Origin: Panorpa germanica
Lineage: Eukaryota; Arthropoda; Insecta; Mecoptera; Panorpidae
Reading direction: 5' to 3'
Length of the DNA: 64,000 nt
Assembly (NCBI GenBank): GCA_963678705.1
Contig: OY783204.1
Span: 7,695,834-7,759,833, forward strand
Below are positions 1 through 12,121 of this stretch, one piece after another. Every line of letters begins with the position of its first letter. Within the stretch, counting starts at the first letter, position 1. The notes beneath the pieces were generated by a model that saw only the letters and a list, made by a program, of their open reading frames with translations, made no database searches and had not been told where the DNA came from. Position numbers and translations under genes: made by a program.

Positions 1-2318
1 TATGATAATACAATATCATTTTTCCGGTCATATTGCGGTAAAGATGTTATAAATTGGTTTTTACAACAACTCAAAATAATTATAAAAGATATTGAGGTAC
101 TTTATGCAAATATCAAACCTATACAAATGACGGATGCCGATTGGTTGGATTTTAATAATTCCATTACCTGTCACATATGTGAAAAACATTTTAACTTAGC
201 AGATGACAATTTTAAAAAAGTGCGCGATCATTGTCACTTATCTGGCCAATACCGTGGCAGTGCACATTATACATGTAATTTAAATTATCAACAACCAAAT
301 TATATTCCTGTTTTTTTGCATTGTTTAAGCGGCTATGATAGTCATCTTTTTATACGTGATTTGGGAATAGATGACGGGCAAATTGATATTATACCATCAT
401 TGGCCATTACCATGAGCAAAAATATATATCATTTAGTAAGACAATTGGTAAATTTAAATTGCGATTTTTAGACTCGTTTAAGTTCATGAACGGGAGCCTA
501 GAAAAACTAGCTAGTTATATGGATGTATCAAATTTTACATTATTGAGAAAATGTTTTCCCTCACCAAACGATGATGATAAATTTAATTTAATGATTAAAA
601 AAGGTATTTTTCCTTATGACTACTTTAATTCATGGGATTCCTTTTGTGAAATTAATTTACCATTAAAAGAAAATTTCTATTCCAAGTTAAAAGATGAACA
701 TATTTCCAGTGCTGATTATAACCATGCCAAAGATGTATGGCAAAAGTTTAAAATACAAAATCTTGGTGAATACATGATGCTTTATTTGAAATCGGATGTA
801 CTGTTGTTAAGCGACATTTTTGAGAATTTCAGAAATGTTTGCTTAAAATCATATTCATTGGATCCCGTACATTATTTTACAGTGTCAGGATACACCTGGG
901 ATTGTATGCTAAAAATAACCAATATAAGGCTAGAGCTGTTAACTGATATTAATATGCTGTTATTTTTTGAGCGTGGCATTAGAGGTGGTATTACCCAGGC
1001 TATAAAACGTTATTCATGTGCGAATAACCCATATCTGTCTAATTTTGATGCGAATAAGCCAGAAAAATATATAATGTACTATGATGCATGTAATTTGTAT
1101 GGCTGGGCTATGACGCAATGTTTACCATATGGTAATTTCCGGTGGTTAACAAGTTCTGAAATAGAACAGCTTGATATATTAGCTATTTTAGATAATGATT
1201 CCAATGGGTATGTGTTTGAAGTAGATTTGGAATACCCTAGGGAGTTACATGATATGCACAAAGATTTTTCATTATGCACAGAGAAAATGAACCCACCCGG
1301 AACTAATAAAAGCAATATAAAACTTATGACTACCTTAACTAATAAATATAAGTATATAATTCATTCAATGAACTTAAAACAATGTGTTACTTTGGGATTA
1401 AGAATTATTAAAATTCATAGGGCTATAGTATTTTCACAATCATTTTGGCTAAAAAAATATATCGATTTAAATACGGATTTTAGGAAATTATCCAAAAATG
1501 ATTTTGATAAAAATTTTTATAAGTTAATGAATTGCGCCATTTTTGGCAAATCGATGGAAAATATTAGAAAATATAGAAATATCAAATTGTGCACTAGGTG
1601 GGAGGGTCGATGTGGAGCACAGAATTTGATTTGTAGACCCAATTTTAAGAAACTAAGTATTTTTGCGGAAAATCTTATATCTGTTGAATTGAATAAATCA
1701 TCAATTAAATTTAATAAACCCATATATATTGGAATGTGTATTTTAGACATTTCCAAACACTTAATGTATGACTTTTACTACAATTATATACAGAAGACAT
1801 ATAAAGAGGTTACACTGATGTATATGGATACAGATTCTATGATTTTGGAAATAATCAATCAAAATCCATATGAACAAATGAAACGGGATATTGCAAAATT
1901 TGATACATCTGATTATGCACTAGATTACATATTCAATATACCGCAAGCAAATAAAAAGGTTGTTGGCCTTATGAAGGATGAGGCGAATGGTAAAATCATA
2001 AAGGAATTTATTGCTTTGCGTGCTAAAATGTATAGCATCAAAATTGAGGGTGTAAATAAACTTATTGCCAAGGCAAAGGGTGTATCAAATGTTGTTGTAG
2101 GTCGCCTTTCTTTTGATGATTACAAGGACTCACTATTCAATAATAATTTAAATTATAAATGCCAAAATGCAATTAGGTCTAAGGACCATAACTTATACAC
2201 AATAGAGCAAAACAAACTAGTCTTAAGTGCTAATGATGACAAATGGTTTATATTAGTTAATAAGATAAATACATTGCCATATGGTCATTATAGAATAAAT
2301 GATCTGATAAATGAGTGA
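1..2318 (+). pseudogene. polB: Polinton protein-primed DNA polymerase B (fossil, about one break)
   Basis: This is the replication polymerase of the Polinton. The region is open at the first base of the window, so the N-terminal part lies further left. In order it shows an endonuclease-VII-like zinc finger (CHICEK, then DHCHL, then HYTCNLNY, about 165-290), an exonuclease-like stretch (LSGYDSHLFIRDL, about 325-363), polymerase motif A (YDACNLYG, about 1080), motif B (NCAIFGKSMEN, about 1530) and motif C (YMDTDS, about 1820). Protein-primed family-B polymerases of Polintons and adenoviruses share this order. It ends 40 bases before the oppositely oriented integrase gene, with a short TA run between the two ends. 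The identification is firm; the gene is broken about once. Confidence 0.93.
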
Positions 2319-2358
2319 TATATATATATATATATAAGTGAAATAAAAAGAAATATAT
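2319..2358. repeat. TA run between two convergent Polinton genes
   Basis: A short run of TA repeats fills the gap between the end of polB on the plus strand and the end of the integrase gene on the minus strand. Similar TA runs sit at other gene edges of this element (about 12997, 13080, 13787 and 18683). Confidence 0.7.
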
Positions 2359-3048
2359 TTAATTTAAATCTGTTTTATTTATCCATGAATTATGTTTATT
2401 TTCAAAACCCAACCATTTTACAAATACTTTATTTTTATTTGTTTTTAAAATCTTCTCCACCAAATATACATCAGTATATTTTGCTTTTTGCAATTCCTTT
2501 TCATAAAAGCCCCCCTCAATATTTTGACCGGTTGTGTCCTCCAATTTATAGGTTACCGGATTTGTTCTACACACCTTTTTAATAATAAATATTTCTGTTG
2601 ACCAATATGGTTCATAGCCTTTGCTAAAGAGACTCTCCACTTTGCTAATGCGTACAGAATCACCAATACGATATTTTGATATTCCTGCAATTTTAATGTG
2701 ATTATAAATAGTGTTAAGTAATTTTTTTTCGACTTTTTTCGATGTCACATCAATTGGTTTCATTTTTATTGTAGAATGTTTTGTATTATTATAAGTTTGT
2801 AATAAGTCCTCTAATATATTTATCCATTTATGTGATCCTTGATAGCTAAATTTTTTCCACATATTAGTTTTCAGGGTCCTGTTAAATCTTTCACATACAC
2901 TGGCCTTCATTATTAAATATGTAGAATAATGTTTTATATTATATTTTTTCATAATTTTATTAAAAGTTGCATTATAAAATTCTTTTCCATTGTCTGTTTG
3001 CAAAAATTTCGGTTTGCGACCTCCATCCAAGATATTAGTAAAAGCATT
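2359..3048 (-). pseudogene. Polinton integrase, C-terminal side, cut by a Ty3 insertion (fossil)
   Basis: This is the second half of a DDE integrase of the Polinton type. Visible parts are the core segment around the second catalytic aspartate (LQTDNGKEFYN), the segment with the catalytic glutamate (KASVCERFNRTLKTNMWKK), an SH3-like middle (YRIGDSVRIS) and a C-terminal chromodomain-like end (YLVEKILKTNKNKVFVKWLGF). Polinton integrases insert the linear element and often end in a chromodomain. The other side of the gene lies at 11854-12108. The two are separated by a Ty3 retrotransposon with a 4-base target duplication (CATT at 3045-3048 and 11854-11857). Confidence 0.92.
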
Positions 3049-3633
3049 TGTTACGTTTTGCCGAACAGACTTATTGAATTTTCTTAAAGTTTGGTATTTC
3101 GTTTAGAGCTTGTAAGTTAGTTTAGTTTTTCTATTGCAGGATAATAAAACAAATATTATTAATATACTTTAACTTTATTGATATATAAAAGTTCTACTAG
3201 AATTAGTGATTCACATTAAGTTATAAAAAGTAATTTAACCAACAATTAGTCTATCGATTATTCAGTGTTAATAGTTTGAAGGATAGACTGTGAATGATCT
3301 TCAGTACAAGATTTTCTTATAGGTAACTTTAGTGTGTGAGACAAAACATGTCCTGACTTGTTCATCTAGCTCTTGTTATCTCAAGTACCAAGGGTTGATT
3401 TAAAAGATACAGGCCCACACATCTAGCTGGGAATGTCTACATAAGTCAGTTCTCACATATGAAATTAATAGACTAATTTGAACACTTGACTTATCAGTAG
3501 ATAAGTGCTTTGAGAACTTAAACCTACAATTAATACTTTGCAGATTTATTAGGGTACTCAACATTGCAGATCTATTAGTATACTCATGTGAAAATCATAC
3601 TCTTCTAGCTTTAAATATATCCAGGATATAACA
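3049..3633 (-). repeat. 3' LTR of the young Ty3 element
   Basis: This is a 585-bp direct repeat of 11269-11853. It starts TGTTACG and ends ATATAACA as read on the plus strand. The preceding CATT is the target duplication. Confidence 0.96.
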
Positions 3634-3644
3634 TTCCTCCCTTC
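3634..3644 (-). other. Polypurine tract of the young Ty3 element
   Basis: On the minus strand the bases immediately before the 3' LTR read GAAGGGAGGAA, a purine run in the place where LTR elements prime plus-strand DNA synthesis. Confidence 0.8.
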
Positions 3645-5924
3645 AAGCTTGAAGAATATACTTTCACATGTTTTCTTTAATATAACATGTTACATGATAG
3701 TATGTTTAATGTGGCTAGCCACATGGTTTCTGTAAAGAGTACAAGTGTTTATGAAAGTGGATGAAATAAACTTATTCATACATAAGGGTTTGTGCAAGTC
3801 TCTTAAGATTAAAAATAATTACATTATTTATTATATGAGATATCTTAAAGATATATCAAAGTAACGTCACTATAATGATCTGTAAATAGACATTAAAGTA
3901 AAATAGTTATGATAATGTAAAATAGTAAGCATAAAATTCATTGCTATAACAGAAATAATATATAAAAATAATTAAACATAATAAAGTGGAATACAAAGTT
4001 TTTGGTCAATTGGAAATCAGTAAAATAATAATAGTGATTTACTAAATAAAATTGATATAGTAATATAAAGATAGTAAGTATAAAGATGCATTATTACAAT
4101 TATGATAATGATTAACATATGATTAACATATTAAGATAAAATTCTAAATTTTAATTAGTTAGGATTCTGCAAAATAATAATATTACTTAGAAACAAAATT
4201 ACTATTTAATATTTATTAAAATTAAAGTTATTATTCGTTGAGTGAGAATGAACATATTAAAAGTCCAAAGTTGAGTCTATTGTACTCAACAATATCATCA
4301 TCCTCAGGTGTCTCACTATTCGAATGTCTTATTGTCCTGACAATACTTGATTGTCTTTTAACACAATAGGGTGAAAATATATTACTTATAGAAACACAAT
4401 TTTTATTATTAGGTTCACCCAAATTATCGTTTAATTGCCCTTTTCAAATTTTAGAGCACTTGCATTTTTCTTTATATAACAAAACACTATAATTATTATG
4501 ACACAAATCACTGAGTTTCCTTTTTGATGTCATCTAGATTTCTATTGGCGTCACTCAGGTCGATTAGATTTACGTGATGTAAATCCAGTGGGTCGATGAC
4601 TTCCTTCTTGGTTAAATCTTCACAACAATCTATGTTTATTATTGGAAGATTGTTTTGTTTTGTTATGTTGCTGGTTCAGGTGAAACAAAATAAGTATTTC
4701 TCTCCTCACTTATGTAAATGTATTGATAAGTAGGGATAATAAAGGATTAAACGTGGGGATGTTTAGTGGATATCGGTAAAGGATATACCTGATATTGATT
4801 ATATTCAAATACTTCGACTAAAGGGATTTCTAATACAAATATAGCTCTCTTGCAAAGTATGAACTTTAATTATTTGTTGATAATTATGTAATTCCTCAAC
4901 ATTATGGGGCAACTTAACCTTGTCTAGTTGCATTGGAATTTTATTTTAACTGTTTTTGCAAATCGGTTGAATTGATAGTACTACTGTGCAATATTTCGAG
5001 TATTGTGAATTCGTAAGAATAATTGTATAAAATAAGTAATAATACTCTAGTCAGAGTAGTAAAACAACAAAATTTGCAATTACCCAACTATAAAATATTC
5101 TTAGTTGAATATTTCAGCAGAACAGCAATAAATGAGAAACATGTAATAATCCAGTCTATAATAATCCAATCTATCTAGAATATGCTAACACCGTGTCAGC
5201 ATAATTACGATAATATCGTTGTATTTATTTCAACTTATAATTTATGAAATGTTTATATGCAGGTGTATATACAGAATTAGATATATACCCTGTATTTAAT
5301 TTGGACTTTATTTAGTAAAGTATACATTTATTTATATAGCATTATTTTAATGTAAAGGTCATTCATGTTTGACATACTAAGATTAAATAGTGTTTTAGAA
5401 TACTAGATATATTATATTTCTATTGCTTGTTAACGTAACACAAGATTAGGGATGGATGCTGCACATCTGTTTACTATATAGTAAGTTAGGGTCGAATGAC
5501 ATATGAAGATATATATGTCTATACGCATCTATGTATTAAGGGTTTACTAGGTCAACGTTCAGTATGTGTGTTTTTATGGTTATTTTGGTCTTTTCTGATG
5601 CAATAATTTAAAATAATAACTTGAAACAAATAACACAATTGGAGCAAGTGACAAGATATAATTTATTTAATTTAAAATTGGTAAAGGAACAAATAGACAG
5701 CACGATAGAGTTCGGTTAATTAAAACACAAACAAAACTAATAAATACTTTTTCTATAAAAGGACGACAAATTTGAATTGAGTTTAGGATAACATGTTCTT
5801 ATACCAGGGATAATAAAATATATTATTTATTTAGTTTTATACATTCGGAAATGGTAAATAACGTTAGTTTAATTGGTGTTAACTTGGAATTGCGATATTT
5901 ACTAATATCATTGGCAACAAGAGG
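3645..5924. other. 2.3 kb of non-coding sequence between pol and the 3' LTR
   Basis: This stretch is AT-rich and has no open frame beyond 63 codons. In related insect elements an env gene may lie here, but I see no signal peptide, membrane segment or envelope motif. Because the LTRs are almost identical, this empty segment was probably already present in the parent copy and is not recent decay. It may hold regulatory sequence; I see nothing specific. Confidence 0.6.
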
Positions 5925-8900
5925 TTAACAAGAGGTTAATTTAAGATTGCTCTTGTGGGTTTTAATTATATCACCTTCACTATGTTGGATACTAACATTA
6001 TCTTTAGGATGTATTTCAACTAGTTTATATGGCCCTGTAAATCTACAAGAACTTTTATTGGCTCTTTCCTTGCTTTTTAAGTAAACTGTTTGGCCTACAG
6101 AGAACCTATCTGGTTTAATGTTTTTGTCAAAATATTCCTTAGACTTTTCTTTACTCGTCTCCTGTTTTAGTTTAATTTGATCGTAAATGTAATGTATCTT
6201 ATCTCTATGATCATTCATAAAAGTTGTATACAAAGTTTTCTTAAAATCTAATTCATTTGCACTTTTGAGGTTAGTGTGCCCTAATAGTAAATCTATTGGG
6301 GTATAGCCAGTGGCTGTACTAATAGAATTATTATAAGTAATTATTGCCTGTCTAAGATAATTAGTTAGACGATTAACCTGTAACTCGTTGACACCAATTC
6401 TTATTATATCGGCTAGTGTGGAATGAAATCTTTCCAACGTTCCGTTTGATTGTGGATGTGCCACAGAACTATTTGTAATTGTAAAATTATACATAGCGGC
6501 TAAATCGTAAAAATGTTCATTTCTGAACTCATTACCCTGATCGCAATGGATACGTTGCGGAATACCGTAATGCTGGAAAAAGATCATCAATTTCTTACAG
6601 ACTTCTAAAGCGGTTTTGTTTGGTAATATATATGCCTGAGCTAATTTACTAAACTCATCTATTATGGTTAGCATTATAGTGTCTTTAATTGTTAATAAAT
6701 CTATATTGATTCGGGCGAAGGGTCTGTTTAAAGTTTCCGTAATGGTCATAGGGACAGACTGATTTTGTCTACTGGTTTTATTTCGTTGACAAATATCACA
6801 TTTGGATATTGTGATTTCGATATCCTTTTTCATGCCCAACCAATAATATTGATTACGGAGTTTATTATAAGTTTCTGTAATACCTCTATGGTTGTTTAGT
6901 TTGCTAGTGTGATAGTTCAATATGATTTGTGATCTATCCTCAATTAGAGGTTCTATTATACAATTACTACAGATGACGAAGTTTAACTTATTGTTATATT
7001 TAATTGTTAGTATTCTAGGGAGGGACAAATGTCTAATTTTTGATATATATTGAACTTCAGTGGGATTTTTAATGTCAGTATAGTCAGGTAATAAATTATA
7101 CAATTCTAACTCATTTAACTTGTAAATGTGTTTAGGAGATTTGATTATTATTATGTTCTTATCATAATTTTTATTCTGCTGATTTAATTCCAGCTCTTTT
7201 AAAATTTCGTTAGTTATTTCGTTCTTATCTTCGAAATAATCTATTATGATAAGATTTTTATGCTTACGAAAATTTACGTAATCATTAGACTCCTTGAATA
7301 TATCATAATTTATTTTACCCTTTTGAAGTTTCATTAGTAATTTGTCATTTGTGTCATTGTCTTCGTAAGCTGAACTATCCGAAATAATGATAGGTTCCGA
7401 TTCATTACAAATTTGTTTATTAGGGTTAATTGCTTCGTCTAGAGTGTTAACCGGTAATCTGCTTAAACCGTCTGCATTTGTATTGCTGCTACCCTTTTTA
7501 TAAACTATTTCGTAGTCGTATTCAGCAAGTTTTAAACGCCATCTCATTAACCTAGAGCCAGGATCTTTTATAGAGAATAACCAGGTTAGGGGTTGGTGGT
7601 CTGTGATAATTTTAAATTTTCTGCCATATACGTAATGTCTATACATTTTAATGGACCAAACTATTGCTAATAATTCTTTTTCAATAGTAGAATAATTTAT
7701 TTCCGCGCTGTTTAATGTTCTAGATGCGTATGAGACTGGTAGATCATTACCATTATAATTCTGTGATAAAATACCACCAATCGCATAATTACTTGCATCT
7801 GTAGTTATAGTGAACGGTTGACTAAATACGGGGTATTGCAGTATGGGTGAGCTAGTTAGATGATTTTTACATTCCTCTATACTAGTTATACAATCATTAT
7901 TAATTTCAAATTTAACATTTTTCTTTAATAATTTAGTTAAAGGCTTAGTGATCTTTGCGAAATTATTAATAAATTTTCTATAATAACCTACTAGTCCTAA
8001 AAAGGATTTAACATCTTTAGTGGTTTTAATTTGATGAGGTTGTATATTTTTTACTGCTTCTACTTTCTTCGGATCTGGCTTTACGCCTTCCTTAGTAATT
8101 ATATGCCCTAAATAAGCAACCTCTGTTTTAAGAAATTCGCATTTATCAGGTTGCAATTTGAAGTTAGCTAATCTTAATTTTTCAAAAACACGTCTGAGTT
8201 TAACTTCGTGTTCTTGTAAACTAGTTGAATAAATAATTATATCATCTAGGTATACCATGCATTGGTCAGGTGTTAAACCGGATAATATGTTATTCATGAC
8301 TCTTTGGAAGGTAGCGGGTGCATTTTTCAACCCGAATGGCATTCTATTAAATGAGAAGTGTCCATCTTCTGTTGTTCCATCTCAATTTGGTGGAACCCTG
8401 ATGCTAGATCTAAGAGTGTGAAGTATTGACTTTTGCCTAATTTATCTAGAATATTAGAAATTAAGGGTAACGGGTATTCGTCTCCAACGGTAACCTCATT
8501 TAATTTCCTATAATCAATAACCATTCGCCATTTGGCTTTGCCTGATTTGTCTAACTTTTTTGGAACGACCCATACAGGTGAAGACCAAGGACTATCTGAA
8601 TGTTGTATTATTTCTTGGGCTAGAAGTTTGTCAATTTGTGATTTTACTTCAGCACGATGGATTTGTGGATATCTATACGACTTTGTACATATGGGATTAT
8701 TATTAGTGACTGTTATTTTGTGCTTTATTTTATTTGTAAAGCTTAAATTGTCACCTTCTAAGAAGAATATATCACTGTATTCGTGAATTAAACTTTGTGT
8801 AACTAAAAATTCTTCTTTATTTAAATGGTCTAACTGAACACTATCATTCAGTTTATCCATTCTTGAATTAAAATTATTTTCATAATTTCTAAAATTAAAG

Positions 8901-9890
8901 ATTTCAAACATATTATCTAGTGACGGACTACTCAAATTTTCAGTAGACGGACACGTATTTATATTGTTTAAATTATCTTGGTTTATATTAGAATCAGTTT
9001 TTTCCTTTAAATTAAAATTTTCAAACACTCCCTTATTCATTGTACTCAAATTATCAGTACCTGAACATGTGGTAGTATTGTTTGAATTAGTTATGTTAGG
9101 GTTAATTTCCTTAACATTAAAAATTTCAAACGAATCACTCAGCAATACCGATAACCTCAAATTATCAGGTTCCAGGTATACAGGTGTATCATTTGTATTT
9201 ATTACTTTAGTTTTGAATTGATTATTTTCAATCTTTACTAAAGCATTAGGTATTATTATACCCTTATTATTATAGCGTTCCATATGATAATCGCCATTTA
9301 TTTTATTGATGTGAAATGTAACAATTTGTTCACATCTGGGAATTAATGTAATATTTACTGATTCTTTAGTAATTAACCCTACTGGGTTATCCAAATTAAA
9401 AGACAAATTAAATTTTTTGTCTTTGGCTTCCAATATTTTCATTGGTAAGTCCACTTTAGCATGGATCTTATTTAAAAAGTCCATACCTAATAATCCATCG
9501 TATTTTGAACTAAAATCACATATATAAAAGGTTATAGGTTCTTTAAATTCTGGTAGAGAAAGGTCGATTGACCTATTGACAACACGAGTTGAATTCAATG
9601 CTATTAGGGTTACTTTTACTGTTCGTATGCTATTTAAATTCACACGTAAAGCAGTTAATAAACCGTTATTGACTAAGGAGCATTTGCTGCCATATCAATT
9701 AAAAATTTAGCATTCCATTCTTTAATGTATAAATAAGGCAACTCATTATCGTTGTTTAGATTAACGTCGGAACTTAGCATTTCAAATGTTATTTTCTTAT
9801 TGTTAGATTTTAAATTTCTACCCTTCTTAGATACTCTATTTGATTTTAGTTTGGTGGGATTATTAGTATATATATTTTTATTTAATGTCT
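5925..9890 (-). pseudogene. pol: Pol region of the young Ty3 element (fossil, about two or three breaks)
   Basis: Reading along the minus strand, this region has an aspartic-protease part (LLGMDFL near 9490), a reverse transcriptase (FTLLDLASGFHQIEM near 8400 and MPFGLKNAPATFQ near 8300, with the YLDD active site near 8250), RNase H (TTDASNYAIGG near 7790), an integrase zinc region (H-H-C-C, ending KCDICQRN near 6790), and the integrase core with D, D and E residues (INIDLLT, HCDQGNEF, NGTLERFHS, between 6710 and 6420). The order of protease, RT, RNase H and integrase is that of Ty3/gypsy. The frame is broken about two or three times. Confidence 0.92.
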
Positions 9891-10904
9891 CTAATTCATT
9901 TGGGGAGGCTCCTGAGACAAGGAGTCCTCCTCCAGACAGTTTAAATGATGGCTGTCTTGAGACTTGTTAACTTTATTTATTTTTGCAAAACAGCTATCTT
10001 CCAAGTGTCCTAATTTTCGACAAAAGGTACATATATTGCTATTTCTGCTCTGACCAGAGGTGCTAGTATTATTGTTTACTAAATGAACACTATTTTGTGT
10101 GTCGTAACTATTACTATTGCTAATTCTCTGCCCAGTACTACCACCAATCCTACAATTATTTGTATGATGATTTGTTATTTTACAATGTTTGCAAAACAGT
10201 TTTGATTTTTTAATATTATCTTTAGACAAAGGGAAATTATCCCGAGATGCTGGGAAATTACTATTAATATGTTGGTGTAAAACGCTACGCGTATATGTGA
10301 TATTTTCTTCGTCCATAATATAATTCAACGCGTCCGGGATGGATAATGGATTTTTAATCCGGACATAGGTTCCCAGAGGTTCATTAAGACCGGCTAAGAA
10401 TGTTTTAAGTGCCGTGCCTTTTACAATACCGCGTTGTACTTGCTTAATAGCGTCGGAATTCTTAGTAGCTAAAATACTTTCGCAAACGGAAGATTGTATT
10501 TTCATGATGCGGTTGCCAAATTCGCCAGGTGTTTCGTTTCTCTTTTGTGTAGAAATTACCAGATCTCTGTGCAGACTTTCAAAGTCTCTTTGATCTGAAT
10601 AATTAATACTCAAATGATCGCGAATCTCTTGCCACGTATTTAAATTTAGTGAATTTATGTCGCTTTTAGCATTTCCTTTTATTTTATTATTTATACTTTG
10701 CAAGATTAACTTGTTTTGGAAACAATCGATGTTATTTTCATCGTAAAATTCATCATATATCAAATCACATGCATTTAAAAATTGATTTAACTCGCTCTGC
10801 TTACCGTCATATTCAGGTATTGAGCTCAGGTATATAGGATTTAGGGTAGTGGTTTTTTGTTGGACTAATTCCGTAGAGGTAGTTGATGTTGTTGGGAGTG
10901 ACAT
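9891..10904 (-). CDS. gag: Gag of the young Ty3 element
   Basis: This 337-residue protein is open from a methionine at 10904. It has a Gag-like helical region over about residues 30-200 and two CCHC zinc knuckles (CKHCKITNHHTNNC and CTFCRKLGHLEDSC) near residues 235 and 290, with Asn/Ser-rich linkers. Gag packages the element RNA into virus-like particles. It lies just upstream of pol on the same strand. It looks whole, which fits the almost identical LTRs. Confidence 0.88.
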   Translation of the reverse strand: MSLPTTSTTSTELVQQKTTTLNPIYLSSIPEYDGKQSELNQFLNACDLIYDEFYDENNIDCFQNKLILQSINNKIKGNAKSDINSLNLNTWQEIRDHLSINYSDQRDFESLHRDLVISTQKRNETPGEFGNRIMKIQSSVCESILATKNSDAIKQVQRGIVKGTALKTFLAGLNEPLGTYVRIKNPLSIPDALNYIMDEENITYTRSVLHQHINSNFPASRDNFPLSKDNIKKSKLFCKHCKITNHHTNNCRIGGSTGQRISNSNSYDTQNSVHLVNNNTSTSGQSRNSNICTFCRKLGHLEDSCFAKINKVNKSQDSHHLNCLEEDSLSQEPPQMN

Positions 10905-11250
10905 TTTGGATTACACAAGTGAGAACAGGAAATAAACTTATTATTTGTTTTTGACTTACAGCGAGAGTATTATCTTCATCTGCGTACTGGTCCTTGTTGC
11001 TCGTATGCCGCAATTACACGTGCAAATACTTTTACTTTATGCACAAAGCCCCCACTTTTATAGGTACTGTTTAAATTGTTCACAATGTTTTTAACACCGT
11101 AAATACTTTTCAGGAACACACACAGTACACTTAGTTTAAGTTTGTGAAATATCTTTGTTTTATTATAACTTAATTTTGACTTTATTAAGTTAGTATTGGC
11201 TCGGAAAATGGTTTTCCCGAATTACAAACACCTTACAATAGTTTTATATA

Positions 11251-11267
11251 TCCTACCGACTGCGCCA
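11251..11267 (-). other. Primer binding site matching tRNA-Ser
   Basis: One base inside the 5' LTR, the minus strand reads TGGCGCAGTCGGTAGGA. This is complementary to the 3' end of an insect serine tRNA (acceptor end CUGCG-CCA). The match is from memory of Drosophila tRNA-Ser and was not aligned. Confidence 0.75.
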
Positions 11268-11268
11268 C

Positions 11269-11853
11269 TGTTACGTTTTGCCGAACAGACTTATTGAATT
11301 TTCTTAAAGTTTGGTATTTCGTTTAGAGCTTGTAAGTTAGTTTAGTTTTTCTATTGCAGGATAATAAAACAAATATTATTAATATACTTTAACTTTATTG
11401 ATATATAAAAGTTCTACTAGAATTAGTGATTCACATTAAGTTATAAAAAGTAATTTAACCAACAATTAGTCTATCGATTATTCAGTGTTAATAGTTTGAA
11501 GGATAGACTGTGAATGATCTTCAGTACAAGATTTTCTTATAGGTAACTTTAGTGTGTGAGACAAAACATGTCCTGACTTGTTCATCTAGCTCTTGTTATC
11601 TCAAGTACCATGGGTTGATTTAAAAGATACAGGCCCACACATCTAGCTGGGAATGTCTACATAAGTCAGTTCTCACATATGAAATTAATAGACTAATTTG
11701 AACACTTGACTTATCAGTAGATAAGTGCTTTGAGAACTTAAACCTACAATTAATACTTTGCAGATTTATTAGGGTACTCAACATTGCAGATCTATTAGTA
11801 TACTCATGTGAAAATCATACTCTTCTAGCTTTAAATATATCCAGGATATAACA
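11269..11853 (-). repeat. 5' LTR of the young Ty3 element
   Basis: This is the same 585-bp sequence as 3049-3633. I saw a single base difference, near 11611. CATT at 11854-11857 is the second copy of the target duplication. Confidence 0.96.
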
Positions 11854-12108
11854 CATTTGTAACATCATTACCAGTTTTTGTTTTTATGGCTTTAGCCCAT
11901 GCATATTTTGAGAAAACATCTATTACGGTAAGCATATATTACCTTTATTTTCAGATGCATAAGGTATCATTTCAACCAAGTCACATTGCCATAGGTCATC
12001 AATACCTTTTGTTATTACTCGTCTACGTGCATATTTTTTATATGCTGGTTTATGGATTTCTTCAACTATTTGTAATTTTATATCTTTTTTTTTATTATTA
12101 TTGGTCAT
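11854..12108 (-). pseudogene. Polinton integrase, N-terminal side, beyond the Ty3 insertion (fossil)
   Basis: On the minus strand this piece carries the start of a Polinton integrase: basic residues, a linker rich in Lys and Arg, the segment with the first catalytic aspartate (LWQCDLVEM) and the strand that follows it (LTVIDVFSKYAWAKAI). The gene is interrupted at 11854 by the Ty3 element, and the other side is at 2359-3048. It lies beside the DUF8207-like gene on the same strand. Confidence 0.88.
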
Positions 12109-12121
12109 TATTGATATTTAT

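Larger units (their letters stand above)
3049..11853 (-). mobile_element. Ty3/gypsy LTR retrotransposon, very young, inserted in the Polinton integrase
   Basis: The element is 8.8 kb on the minus strand, with 585-bp LTRs that begin TG and end CA, a 4-bp CATT target duplication, a primer site matching the 3' end of tRNA-Ser, a purine tract, gag and pol. The LTRs differ at one base that I can see over 585 bp, so the insertion is recent. A tRNA-Ser primer is known from the 17.6/297 group of insect gypsy elements. Parts in order on the minus strand are LTR, primer site, gag, protease, RT, RNase H, integrase, about 2.3 kb without recognisable coding, purine tract and LTR. No env was recognised. 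Pol is broken about two or three times; gag looks whole. Confidence 0.95.

Noticed and set aside
3645-5924. An env gene in the young Ty3 element
   Set aside because: No long frame, signal peptide, cleavage site or membrane anchor is visible.
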